A stretch of DNA of 64,000 bases from Apostichopus japonicus (lineage: Eukaryota; Echinodermata; Holothuroidea; Aspidochirotida; Stichopodidae). Location: positions 10,174,714 through 10,238,713 of the forward strand of contig NC_092567.1 of NCBI RefSeq assembly GCF_037975245.1. The letters run 5' to 3'. A model generated the notes under the pieces. That model saw nothing but the letters and a program-made list of their open reading frames with translations, did not search any database and was not told the DNA's origin. Both the position numbers and the translations under genes were made by a program. Shown here in pieces: positions 38,101 through 50,700 of the stretch (within the stretch, counting starts at the first letter, position 1; the number at the start of each line of letters is the position of its first letter).

Positions 38101-38756
38101 CGCTTTCAGCACCGCTGAACATCGGTCTGAGTCCGCCCCTGCCAACCCCCCCCCTCCCTCCCTCCCCCCCCCTTACCGTTTATCTCTAACCTGGTGTTAT
38201 TGGGACGGTTATTTATACTGGTTGATTAAATTATCGTTTTGGAAAATAAAGTAATGCCAGCAAGAAAGATTCTGTCTTTCGCATTTAACACTTAGACTGT
38301 TAATAGTCTTTCGCACTATAATAGCCATTTATAATTAACGCCTAAACTGTTAATAGCTTTCCACTGAAAATAAAATAATATAATAATAACGCAAGTTCCG
38401 TCAAGACAAAACATAAAGCAGAACCGGTCTAGCATGGTCACTCAACATTTTACTTAACTTTTACACAAAATGAAGTTTTAGAGGGTGGGTACAGCTGGGA
38501 ATATATAAACCACATGAATGGATCAAACTCCGTTTACCTTCAGAATGGAGTAAACTGGTCATTTTAACACCCTAAGAATGCTGCACCCTTCACCGTCTCT
38601 TGAACTCTCACCTTTCTATTGCATGATCACGTGAGTCAATGTCCAGTTTGATTTGGCTCCTACATTTGTGAATACTTACTTAATACTGTATTGTCTTTGT
38701 TACTGTCAGTGTTATCTTATACATATTAATTACCTATACATTTTTCTATTGTTTAG
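35186..38756 (+). other. LRR gene intron 4
   Basis: AT-rich intron with an exact TGACGTCA at 35980-35987, a CT microsatellite at about 37727-37757 and C runs at 38146-38174. Open frames at 36196 and 36630 look like no known protein. Confidence 0.4.
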
Positions 38757-38806
38757 GGCTTCCATGAAGAGAGTTACAAGAGAAGCCTGGCAATGTCCAA
38801 GTAACT
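38757..38806 (+). CDS. Putative last coding exon of the LRR gene
   Basis: The acceptor is TTTTTCTATTGTTTAG and the donor ACT|GTAAGT. In the phase delivered by the 34743 exon it reads GFHEESYKRSLAMSK and stops at TAA 38802-38804. That is two bases before the exon end, so the stop would not trigger junction-dependent decay. An alternative phase is open through this exon and on into 39310 (reading CQCKMHVHLAMPIISGT before a TAA). If a further exon is missing upstream, the protein could end there instead. Confidence 0.45.
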
Positions 38807-39309
38807 GTAAGTCAATACAGCTGGATACTCTCTACCGTAGTATTTAAAATTATATTTGTTCACAGTGATTGTCAGCTACTTGTAGTTGTAAAATATTAAT
38901 ATATTAAAAAATAATCTCCATCAATAACCAGAATTTGTATTCCTATATCTGTGATTATCTAATTTTATCTGGTCACTAATATCATTTGCTTTAACTTGGT
39001 TTTATTATATTTTTCATTAACTAAGCTGGTCCTTGAATAAATGTATGGAAATGAGTGATAAGTTCCTTCCATTAACAGAAACACCGTTTGCTTGTTTCCC
39101 GTGTGGCGGTGTTCTGTTTAGCTGGTTGGTTTAAATACTGGTTGGCTCATGGTACTGCTGGCGCTTTTTCCGGGAGAGGGGAGGGCGGGTTGGGAGGGGG
39201 GTTGTCTAGGTATTACTTCCCCGTTATTCAACGAATAAGTATTTTGCTTGAACCTTTTATTATGATAACAATTTTACCTACTATATAACATTTTATTTTT
39301 ATATTACAG

Positions 39310-39440
39310 GTCAATGCAAAATGCATGTTCATCTGGCGATGCCAATCATCAGCGGGACTGTGACGTCATTCACTCAATCCTCAAAACGATGGCAGTAATT
39401 TCAGTGAGGAAGGATCTAATAAAGATTTAGGTTTCAAAAT
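39310..39440 (+). other. Terminal (3' UTR) exon of the LRR gene
   Basis: The acceptor TTTTATTTTTATATTACAG ends at 39309 and an AATAAA signal lies at 39418-39423. In the favoured phase this exon is non-coding. It carries an exact TGACGTCA at 39361-39368. The cleavage site is not determined; I set the end a little past the signal. Confidence 0.45.
39418..39423 (+). terminator. Polyadenylation signal AATAAA
   Basis: Canonical hexamer 108 bases after the terminal acceptor, in the right place to end the gene begun by the LRR exon. Confidence 0.5.
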
Positions 39441-42400
39441 GTTAATATCTCCCAAATACTACAAACAGTTCCAGATAGAGCTCCAGTATAATACACATGC
39501 AACTAGTCTAGTATGATAGTGACGTCATCAAATGCCTATATTCTCAAGACAACGGCATGATGACTTGATGAAGACTGTAACTTTTATATTCATTGTGAAT
39601 GGATCTTGTAGAAAGATTAGGTTGTACAATAATAATAACTTGATATACATTAAGGAAGTGAAATTTGAAAGATAACTGTTCAATTTACATTTTGTTTTAA
39701 AGGATTACTTTAAGCGGAATTTAAGTCTTTAACATTATTGTCTGAAACGGAGTGTTTTTAATATTTTTTAAACTTTTCTGGTTTGGTAAGATAAATGTCT
39801 GGAAAACTCAGTCCTGTAATGCTTAATTGATGATGACGTCAACCCCTTAGTACAGGCCTAAATATTCATGTCAATTATGTGATTTATACATTTGAATAAC
39901 TCAACAAAATCAAGTTTTGTAATTTCGTTCTTACACCAAAGCATAGTAGATGATTTCAACAACATTTGTCCGTGTAAAATTTGTACTTCAATGTTAACAT
40001 GTTATTTGAGGACATAAAAGTCTCTCATCCCATTGTGTTTTGTGTTGTATTTGATGAACTGACATAACTGTCTCCGTATTATATTATATAGACCAGTTAC
40101 CTTGAAATCAGTTGTTCAAAGTAAATTGTCTCAAAATTAAACAAAATGTTATAGCAAAAGCAACCTAGACTGAATGCCAGTGGTCTACGACATAACAACA
40201 GTAATGTTGTGCTTCAAGTCATCCTTTAATATGCTTCATGTTAAACAACTTAGTTTTGTGCGCTAAAGTGTACAAATGTAACCTTTTATGTTTTGGAAGT
40301 TGACGTTGCTGTCGTTCGGGGGACTAGAGGGGTAGGCGACGGGGAGATACATGTTATCCTTTGACCATTTTTGAATATGATGTACATGCTTCACTGATCA
40401 CGATCTTTCTTATATTGAGAGACAGCGCCCTCATTTTCGCCAACTACTTAGAAAGTATGATGACGTCATTGATTATCAAGTTGAAGAAACAATTAACAAA
40501 TTGAATACTTATGTCTTTTGAGTTTAGCTTAATGAAATTTAAAACAAAAAGATAAAAGCGAAGTACATGTTAGAAAGAATGAGTTACTATGAGTATATCT
40601 CGTCCTCGATATTACCCACCTTTCAGACGGGGTTAACCACAGGCAGCGAACATAATTTAAATTTATTGCTAGGTTTTTTATATTCGGAGAAGGGGATGGG
40701 GTGTTTAGTAGATTCCTACTCCATCCTATCAAGAGATTAGGTTCACTTTGTAAAATGTTGATAACTCCAAATACTACAAAGAACTCCAATCAAAGATTCA
40801 TTGCGTGACCATACAGGCTACTTAGTAATGTTAAGTGTACAACAAGTCATTCCTTACGTTTTATTACCTACATTACTGTTCATATTTACCTTCTCTTCTT
40901 ACTCTAAATGTGTTTGCTCTTCAAGCCAACATCAAATTACTAAGAACCAATCAAGGTTCTAATGACGTCATCCATCAACCACTACGTCATCAGTATATGA
41001 GACTATACATCCCTATCTTATTCTTTGTGTGTATGTGGATGGGCAGGGGGGGGGGGGTGATGTAGGAGGGCATAAATGACGTACCCTCTACATTGGTGAC
41101 CAAGTAATTGTATATATTAGTCATTTGCATCACCACCAGCACGCTTATTGTATAAGGGGAATTAAACTGTAATGTGCATTATCTTTAATTTTCTTTTGCC
41201 CCCATTATGTAACAAAGTCTTTGTTACTTGCGTAACTGAAGAAAGAGGTTTCACTTACTCGTGTGTCCCTGGTCAAGTATTGCTGGTGACCTGTTCTCAG
41301 CCTCCATGCACTCCTCGGTGCAGGGTATAACATCCTTCATTGGTCCAATTGTGTGTAATGATATGATTCATTCCAACCCCAGACCCTATCTTCGATCCCC
41401 ACCCCCACCTCATCCCCCGATAAGCACTTTACTACTTAGAACATTAAATAAACGCCTAATTCTGTTAATACTTCTAAACTATTTTTAAGCAGACATGTTT
41501 GGAATGCTTTGGATACAATCTGTACATACTGTATCCGCATACACTCATTAACTAGGATTGCGTGATTCAACTTTTCTGTGGTTTTCTTCGTTCCTACTTT
41601 TACTAATCTTGAATTAAACTGTGACGTATCGGTTACGTAATGTCTTAAATCTCACACGAGTAGAGTCACATTAATTGTGTCAATGCAAAGACTAAATGAC
41701 ATACATTGGTTATCTACAATACCATTGTGTTATTAAAATCGATCTACGAGAACTTAGAGGGGATATTAATTAATATCTGTTATATGTTTGTTCTAAGCCA
41801 GCATTTCTTCATTTCTTTCTGTTCCAATGTTTTATCGTTCTTAACATGAAGACAATAGGATGACGTGACAAATCTTAAAAGGATAGCTCAGGGGAAAATG
41901 TATTTGACTAATCATATAATAAGCATCCAATTCCTACCTTGCGTTTTCGAGATATCGATAGCTGAAATTGTCACAATTTGTAATATAAGCGAACTTGAAG
42001 CAAACAGGTGTGACGTCATGGTTACAGCACACTGATAGCAAATGTTCTGTTTATTCCTATGTTTAATTCTCTTGATATGACATTGGATTGTATAGGGTTA
42101 CAACTTTGTTTTCGGGGATTTGAAGATATTAATACCCAAATGACTGTAGTATATTCATATTATATTGAATCCTCATTGTGAAAAAGAAATCATGGATGTA
42201 CATATCCAACCGAGTGATGGATACTTTTCATAACTGCTTTATGTAGATGATTTTAATAAGAATGTGTGCCCTATTGTCTTGGCGTTGACCGTATGAATAT
42301 TAATGAGATTATTGGATCAAACCTAAGGAGTTTTAAATTAAACTAACTCCGCAACCTGAATTCAGATTGTAGCCAGATTACGTATACAGTTGTTGGTTCA

Positions 42401-42866
42401 TAGTAGTACATGTAGGCAATCTAAGTCCCAACAAATTCCACAACCTTAAATCAGATCATATCCAAACTTGGAATACAATTTTGGTTAACAGCGGGTACAT
42501 GTTGGCATAAATATTATGATATTTGGGTGATGGTTACTACACTTTATTATTCCACTATTCAAGTAACCATAGTGACCGTAGGACTCTTGTTAGTATTTTA
42601 TCATCTTCATTTACCTTCCGTTGTTATTATAGTCCTCAATAAAGCCTTGTCTGTTAAAACCATACGTTCATGTGAGCTTACAAAATTTAACAATATTGAA
42701 TATGATTATAACGCTGTTAATGTTCTGTACATTAAGTAAACATTAAATATAATGGTATGCTCTCTGTGTTTCATTTTTCGATTTCATTATTTCCTTCAGG
42801 TTTTAATTTAACTGCATCTTTTAAAGTTTCTACTTGTTTGTGAGATTAAAGGAGAATCAAACCCAA
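39441..42866. other. Intergenic DNA rich in TGACGTCA
   Basis: Exact TGACGTCA occurs at 39520, 39834, 40461, 40963 and 42011. No exon was recognised on either strand. A G run (41047-41057) and C-rich stretches occur. Confidence 0.45.
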
Positions 42867-45800
42867 CGATCATATTAATAGTATGCGTTATGTTAGCTAT
42901 CGATCAGTTTGCTATTATGTGATAGGTAAGCTATCGATCATTTTAATGTTATGTGATAGGTATGCTATCGATCAGTTTAATATTATGTGATAGGTAAGCT
43001 ATCGATCATTTTAATATTATGTGATAGGTAAGCTATCGATCATTTTAATATTATTTGATAGGTAAGCTATTGATCATTTTATTATTATGTGATAGGTAAG
43101 CTATCGATCATTTTATTATTATGTGATAGGTAAGCTATCGATATTATGTGATTGGTAAGCCCTCGATCATTTAAATAGTATTTGATAGGTATGCTATCGA
43201 TCATTTTAATATTATGTGATAGGTAAGCTATCGATCATTTTAATATTATGTGATAGGTAAGGTATCGATCATTTTAATATTATGTGATAGGTAAGCTATC
43301 GATCATTTTATTATTATGTGATAGGTATGCTATCGATCAGTTTAATATTATGTGATAGGTAAGCTATCGATCATTTTAATATTATGTGATAGGTATGCTA
43401 TTGATCATTTTATTATTATGTGATAGGTAAGCTATCGATCATTTTAATATTATGTGATAGGTAAGCTATCGATCATTTTAATATTATGTGATAGGTAAGC
43501 TATCGATCATTTTAATATTATGTGATTGGTAAGCTATCGATCATTTTAATATTATTTGATAGGTAAGCTATTGATCATTTTATTATTATGTGATAGGTAA
43601 GGTATCGATCATTTTATTATTATGTGATAGGTAAGCTATCGATCATTTTAATATTATGTGATAGGTAAGGTATCGATCATTTTAATATTATGTGATAGGT
43701 AAGCTATCGATCATTTTAATATTATGTGATAGGTAAGCTATTGATCATTTTATTATTATGTGATAGGTAAGCTATCGATCATTTTAATATTATGTGATTG
43801 GTAAGCTATCGATCATTTTAATATTATGTGATAGGTAAGCTATCGATCACTTTAATATTATGTGATAGGTAAGCTATCGATCATTTTATTATTATGTGAT
43901 AGGTAAGCTATCGATATTATGTGATTGGTAAGCCCTCGATCATTTAAATAGTATTTGATAGGTATGCTATCGATCATTTTAATATTATGTGATAGGTAAG
44001 CTATCGATCATTTTATTATTATGTGATAGGTAAGGTATCGATCATTTTAATATTATGTGATAGGTAAGCTATCGATCATTTTATTATTATGTGATAGGTA
44101 TGCTATCGATCAGTTTAATATTATGTGATAGGTAAGCTATCGATCATTTTAATATTATGTGATAGGTAAGCTATCGATCATTTTAATATTATGTGATAGG
44201 TATGCTATTGATCATTTTATTATTATGTGATAGGTAAGCTATCGATCATTTTATTATTATGTGATAGGTAAGCTATCGATCATTTTATTATTATGTGATA
44301 GGTAAGCTATCGATCATTTTAATATTATGTGATAGGTAAGCTATCGATCATTTTAATATTATGTGATAGGTAAGCTATCGATCATTTTAATATTATGTGA
44401 TAGGTAAGCTATCGATCATTTTAATATTATTTGATAGGTAAGCTATTGACCATTTTATTATTATGTGATAGGTAAGCTATCGATCATTTCATTATTATGT
44501 GATAGGTAAGCTATCGATCATTTTAATATTATGTGATAGGTAAGCTATCGATATTATGTGATAGGTAAGCTATCGATCATTTTAATATTATGTGATTGGT
44601 AAGCTATCGATCATTTTAATATTATGTGATAGGTAAGCTATCGATCATTTTAATATTATGTGATAGGTAAGCTATCGATCATTTTATTATTATGTGATAG
44701 GTAAGCTATCGATATTATGTGATTGGTAAGCCCTCGATCATTTAAATAGTATTTGATAGGTATGCTATCGATCATTTTAATATTATTTGATAGGTAAGCT
44801 ATTGACCATTTTAATATTATGTGATAGGTAAGCTATCGATCATTTTATTATTATGTGATAGGTAAGCTATCGATCATTTTAATATTATGTGATAGGTAAG
44901 CTATCGATCATTTTAATATTATGTGATAGGTAAGCTATCGATCATTTTATTATTATGTGATAGGTAAGCTATCGATCATTTTATTATTATGTGATAGGTA
45001 AGCTATCGATATTATGTGATTGGTAAGCCCTCGATCATTTAAATAGTATTTGATAGGTAAGCTATCGATCATTTTAATATTATGTGATAGGTAAGCTATC
45101 GATCATGTTAATATTATGTGATAGGTAAGCTATCGATATTTTGTGATTGGTAAGCAATCGATCATTTTAATATGATATAATTGGTAAGCAATCAATCATT
45201 TTAATATTACCTGATTGGTAAGCTATCGATCATTTTAATATTAAGTGATAGGTAAGCTATCGATATTATGTGATTGTTAAGCCATCGATCATTTAAATAG
45301 AATTTGATAGGTAAGCTATCGATCATTTTAATATTATGTGATTGGTAAGCTATCGATCATTTTAATATTATATGATAGGTAAGCTATCGATCATTTTAAT
45401 ATTATGTGATAGGTAAGCTATCGATCATTTTAATATTATGTGATAGGTAAGCTATCGATCATTTTAATATTATGTGATTGGTAAGCTATCGATCATTTTA
45501 ATATTATGTGATAGGTAAGCTATCGATCATTTTAATATTATGTGATAGGTAAGCTATCGATCATTTTAATATTATGTGATAGGTAAGCTATCGATCATTT
45601 TATTATTATGTGATAGGTAAGCTATCGATCATTTTATTATTATGTGATAGGTAAGCTATCGATCATTTTAATATTATGTGATAGGTAAGCTATCGATCAT
45701 TTTAATATTATGTGATAGGTAAGCTATCGATCATTTTAATATTATGTGATTGGTAAGCTATCGATCATTTTAATATTATTTGATAGGTAAGCTATTGATC

Positions 45801-48800
45801 ATTTTATTATTATGTGATAGGTAAGGTATCGATCATTTTATTATTATGTGATAGGTAAGCTATCGATCATTTTATTATTATGTGATAGGTAAGGTATCGA
45901 TCATTTTAATATTATGTGATAGGTAAGCTATCGATCATTTTAATATTATGTGATAGGTAAGCTATTGATCATTTTATTATTATGTGATAGGTAAGCTATC
46001 GATCATTTTAATATTATGTGATTGGTAAGCTATCGATCATTTTAATATTATGTGATAGGTAAGCTATCGATCATTTTAATATTATGTGATAGGTAAGCTA
46101 TCGATCATTTTATTATTATGTGATAGGTAAGCTATCGATATTATGTGATTGGTAAGCCCTCGATCATTTAAATAGTATTTGATAGGTATGCCATCGATCA
46201 TTTTAATATTATGTGATAGGTAAGCTATCGATCATTTTATTATTATGTGATAGGTAAGGTATCGATCATTTTAATATTATGTGATAGGTAAGCTATCGAT
46301 CATTTTATTATTATGTGATAGGTATGCTATCGATCAGTTTAATATTATGTGATAGGTAAGCTATCGATCATTTTAATATTATGTGATAGGTAAGCTATCG
46401 ATCATTTTAATATTATGTGATAGGTATGCTATTGATCATTTTATTATTATGTGATAGGTAAGCTATCGATCATTTTATTATTATGTGATAGGTAAGCTAT
46501 CGATAATTGTAATATTATGTGATAGGTAAGCTATCGATCATTTTAATATTATGTGATAGGTAAGCTATCGATCATTTTAATATTATGTGATAGGTAAGCT
46601 ATCGATCATTTTAATATTATTTGATAGGTAAGCTATTGACCATTTTATTATTATGTGATAGGTAAGCTATCGATCATTTCATTATTATGTGATAGGTAAG
46701 CTATCGATCATTTTAATATTATGTGATAGGTAAGCTATCGATATTATGTGATAGGTAAGCTATCGATCATTTTAATATTATGTGATTGATAAGCTATCGA
46801 TCATTTTAATATTATGTGATAGGTAAGCTATCGATCATTTTAATATTATGTGATAGGTAAGCTATCGATCATTTTATTATTATGTGATAGGTAAGCTATC
46901 GATATTATGTGATTGGTAAGCCCTCGATCATTTAAATAGTATTTGATAGGTATGCTATCGATCATTTTAATATTATTTGATAGGTAAGCTATTGACCATT
47001 TTAATATTATGTGATAGGTAAGCTATCGATCATTTTATTATTATGTGATAGGTAAGCTATCGATCATTTTAATATTATGTGATAGGTAAGCTATCGATCA
47101 TTTTAATATTATGTGATAGGTAAGCTATCGATCATTTTATTATTATGTGATAGGTAAGCTATCGATCATTTTATTATTATGTGATAGGTAAGCTATCGAT
47201 ATTATGTGATTGGTAAGCCCTCGATCATTTAAATAGTATTTGATAGGTAAGCTATCGATCATTTTAATATTATGTGATAGGTAAGCTATCGATCATGTTA
47301 ATATTATGTGATAGGTAAGCTATCGATATTTTGTGATTGGTAAGCTATCGATCATTTTAATATGATATAATTGGTAAGCAATCAATCATTTTAATATTAC
47401 CTGATTGGTAAGCTATCGATCATTTTAATATTAAGTGATAGGTAAGCTATCGATATTATGTGATTGTTAAGCCATCGATCATTTAAATAGAATTTGATAG
47501 GTAAGCTATCGATCATTTTAATATTATGTGATTGGTAAGCTATCGATCATTTTAATATTATGTGATAGGTAAGCTATCGATCATTTTAATATTATGTGAT
47601 AGGTAAGCTATCGATCATTTTAATATTATGTGATAGGTAAGCTATCGATCATTTTAATATTATGTGATTGGTAAGCTATCGATCATTTTAATATTATGTG
47701 ATAGGTAAGCTATCGATCATTTTAATATTATGTGATAGGTAAGCTATCGATCATTTTAATATTATGTGATAGGTAAGCTATCGATCATTTTATTATTATG
47801 TGATAGGTAAGCTATCGATCATTTTATTATTATGTGATAGGTAAGCTATCGATATTATGTGATTGGTAAGCCCTCGATCATTTAAATATTATTTGATAGG
47901 TATGCTATCGATCATTTTAATATTATGTGATAGGTAAGCTATCGATCATGTTAATATTATGTGATAGGTAAGCTATCGATATTTTGTGATTGGTAAGCAA
48001 TCGATCATTTTAATATGATATAATTGGTAAGCAATCAATCATTTTAATATTATCTGATTGGTAAGCTATCGATCATTTTAATATTAAGTGATAGGTAAGC
48101 TATCGATATTATGTGATTGTTAAGCCATCGATCATTTAAATAGAATTTGATAGGTAAGCTATCGATCATTTTAATATTATGTGATAGGTAAGCTATCGAT
48201 CATTTTAATATTATGTGATAGGTAAGCTATCGATCATTTTAATATTATTTGATAGGTAAGCTATTGACCATTTTATTATTATGTGATAGGTAAGCTATCG
48301 ATCATTTCATTATTATGTGATAGGTAAGCTATCGATCATTTTAATATTATGTGATAGGTAAGCTATCGATATTATGTGATAGGTAAGCTATCGATCATTT
48401 TAATATTATGTGATTGGTAAGCTATCGATCATTTTAATATTATGTGATAGGTAAGCTATCGATCATTTTAATATTATGTGATAGGTAAGCTATCGATCAT
48501 TTTATTATTATGTGATAGGTAAGCTATCGATATTATGTGATTGGTAAGCCCTCGATCATTTAAATAGTATTTGATAGGTATGCTATCGATCATTTTAATA
48601 TTATTTGATAGGTAAGCTATTGACCATTTTAATATTATGTGATAGGTAAGCTATCGATCATTTTATTATTATGTGATAGGTAAGCTATCGATCATTTTAA
48701 TATTATGTGATAGGTAAGCTATCGATCATTTTAATATTATGTGATAGGTAAGCTATCGATCATTTTATTATTATGTGATAGGTAAGCTATCGATCATTTT

Positions 48801-50700
48801 ATTATTATGTGATAGGTAAGCTATCGATATTATGTGATTGGTAAGCCCTCGATCATTTAAATAGTATTTGATAGGTAAGCTATCGATCATTTTAATATTA
48901 TGTGATAGGTAAGCTATCGATCATGTTAATATTATGTGATAGGTAAGCTATCGATATTTTGTGATTGGTAAGCAATCGATCATTTTAATATGATATAATT
49001 GGTAAGCAATCAATCATTTTAATATTACCTGATTGGTAAGCTATCGATCATTTTAATATTAAGTGATAGGTAAGCTATCGATATTATGTGATTGTTAAGC
49101 CATCGATCATTTAAATAGAATTTGATAGGTAAGCTATCGATCATTTTAATATTATGTGATTGGTAAGCTATCGATCATTTTAATATTATGTGATAGGTAA
49201 GCTATCGATCATTTTAATATTATGTGATAGGTAAGCTATCGATCATTTTAATATTATGTGATAGGTAAGCTATCGATCATTTTAATATTATGTGATTGGT
49301 AAGCTATCGATCATTTTAATATTATGTGATAGGTAAGCTATCGATCATTTTAATATTATGTGATAGGTAAGCTATCGATCATTTTAATATTATGTGATAG
49401 GTAAGCTATCGATCATTTTATTATTATGTGATAGGTAAGCTATCGATCATTTTATTATTATGTGATAGGTAAGCTATCGATATTATGTGATTGGTAAGCC
49501 CTCGATCATTTAAATATTATTTGATAGGTATGCTATCGATCATTTTAATATTATGTGATAGGTAAGCTATCGATCATGTTAATATTATGTGATAGGTAAG
49601 CTATCGATATTTTGTGATTGGTAAGCAATCGATCATTTTAATATGATATAATTGGTAAGCAATCAATCATTTTAATATTATCTGATTGGTAAGCTATCGA
49701 TCATTTTAATATTAAGTGATAGGTAAGCTATCGATATTATGTGATTGTTAAGCCATCGATCATTTAAATAGAATTTGATAGGTAAGCTATCGATCATTTT
49801 AATATTATGTGATTGGTAAGCTATCGATCATTTTAATATTATGTGATAGGTAAGCTATCGATCATTTTAATATAATGTCATTGGTAAGCTATCGATCATT
49901 TTAATATTATATGATAGGTAAGCTATCGATATTATGTGATTGGTAAGCCATCGATCATTTAAATAGTATTTGATAGGTAAGCTATCGATCATTTTAATAT
50001 TATATGATAGGTAAGCTATCAATATTATGTGATTGGTAAGCCATCGGTCATTTAAATATTATGTGATAGGTAAGCTATCGATCATTTTAATATTATGTGA
50101 TAGGTAAGCTATCGATATTATGTGATTGGTAAGCCATCGATCATTTAAATAGTATTTGATAGGTAAGCTATCGATCATTTTAATATTATATGATAGGCAA
50201 GCTATCAATATTATGTGATTGGTAAGCCATCGATCATTTAAATAGTATGTGATAGGTAAGCTATCGATCATTTTAATATTATGTTATAGGTAAGCTATCG
50301 ATCATTTAAATAGTATGTGATAGGTAAGCTATCGATCATTTTTAATATTATGTGATAGGTTAGCTATCGATCATTTACTATTACATGAAAGGTAAGCTAT
50401 CGATCATGTTAATATTATGTGACAGTAACCTATCGATCATTTTAATATTACATGATAGGTAAGTAATTGATCATTTTAATATGATGTGATAGGTAAGCTA
50501 TCGATCATGTTAATATTATGTGATAGGTAAGCTATCGATATTTTGTGATTGGTTTGCTATCGATCATTTAAATAGTATTTGATAGGTAAGCAATCGATCA
50601 TTTTAATATTGATTGGTAGGTAAGCTATCGATCATTTTAATATTATGTGATAGGTAAGCTATCGATCATTTTAATATTACATGATAGGTAAGCTATCGAC
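42867..50700. repeat. 34-bp satellite array with higher-order structure
   Basis: About 230 head-to-tail copies of a 34-bp monomer. Each contains GTGATAGGTAAGCTATCGATC, a 5-bp stem and 5-base loop hairpin (GATAG-GTAAG-CTATC), followed by ATTTTAATATTAT. A 25-bp variant skips part of the AT half and creates TATCGATATTATG. Marker monomers (TTGGTAAGCCCTCG) sit at about 43130, 43903, 44701, 44999, 46127, 46891, 47188, 47841, 48519, 48816 and 49469. Large segments repeat at offsets 2224 then 2190 and 1628 bp. Monomers diverge toward the right edge (49900-50700), the normal sign of a satellite boundary. Peptides read in the array are not genes. Confidence 0.97.

Noticed and set aside
50059-50271. Repetitive 70-codon minus-strand peptide (MIDSLPITYYLNDRWLTNH type)
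   Set aside because: It is a translation of the 34-bp satellite, whose period is not a multiple of three.
42867-50700. CRISPR-like array
   Set aside because: The repeats have no unique spacers and the genome is eukaryotic; it is a satellite.
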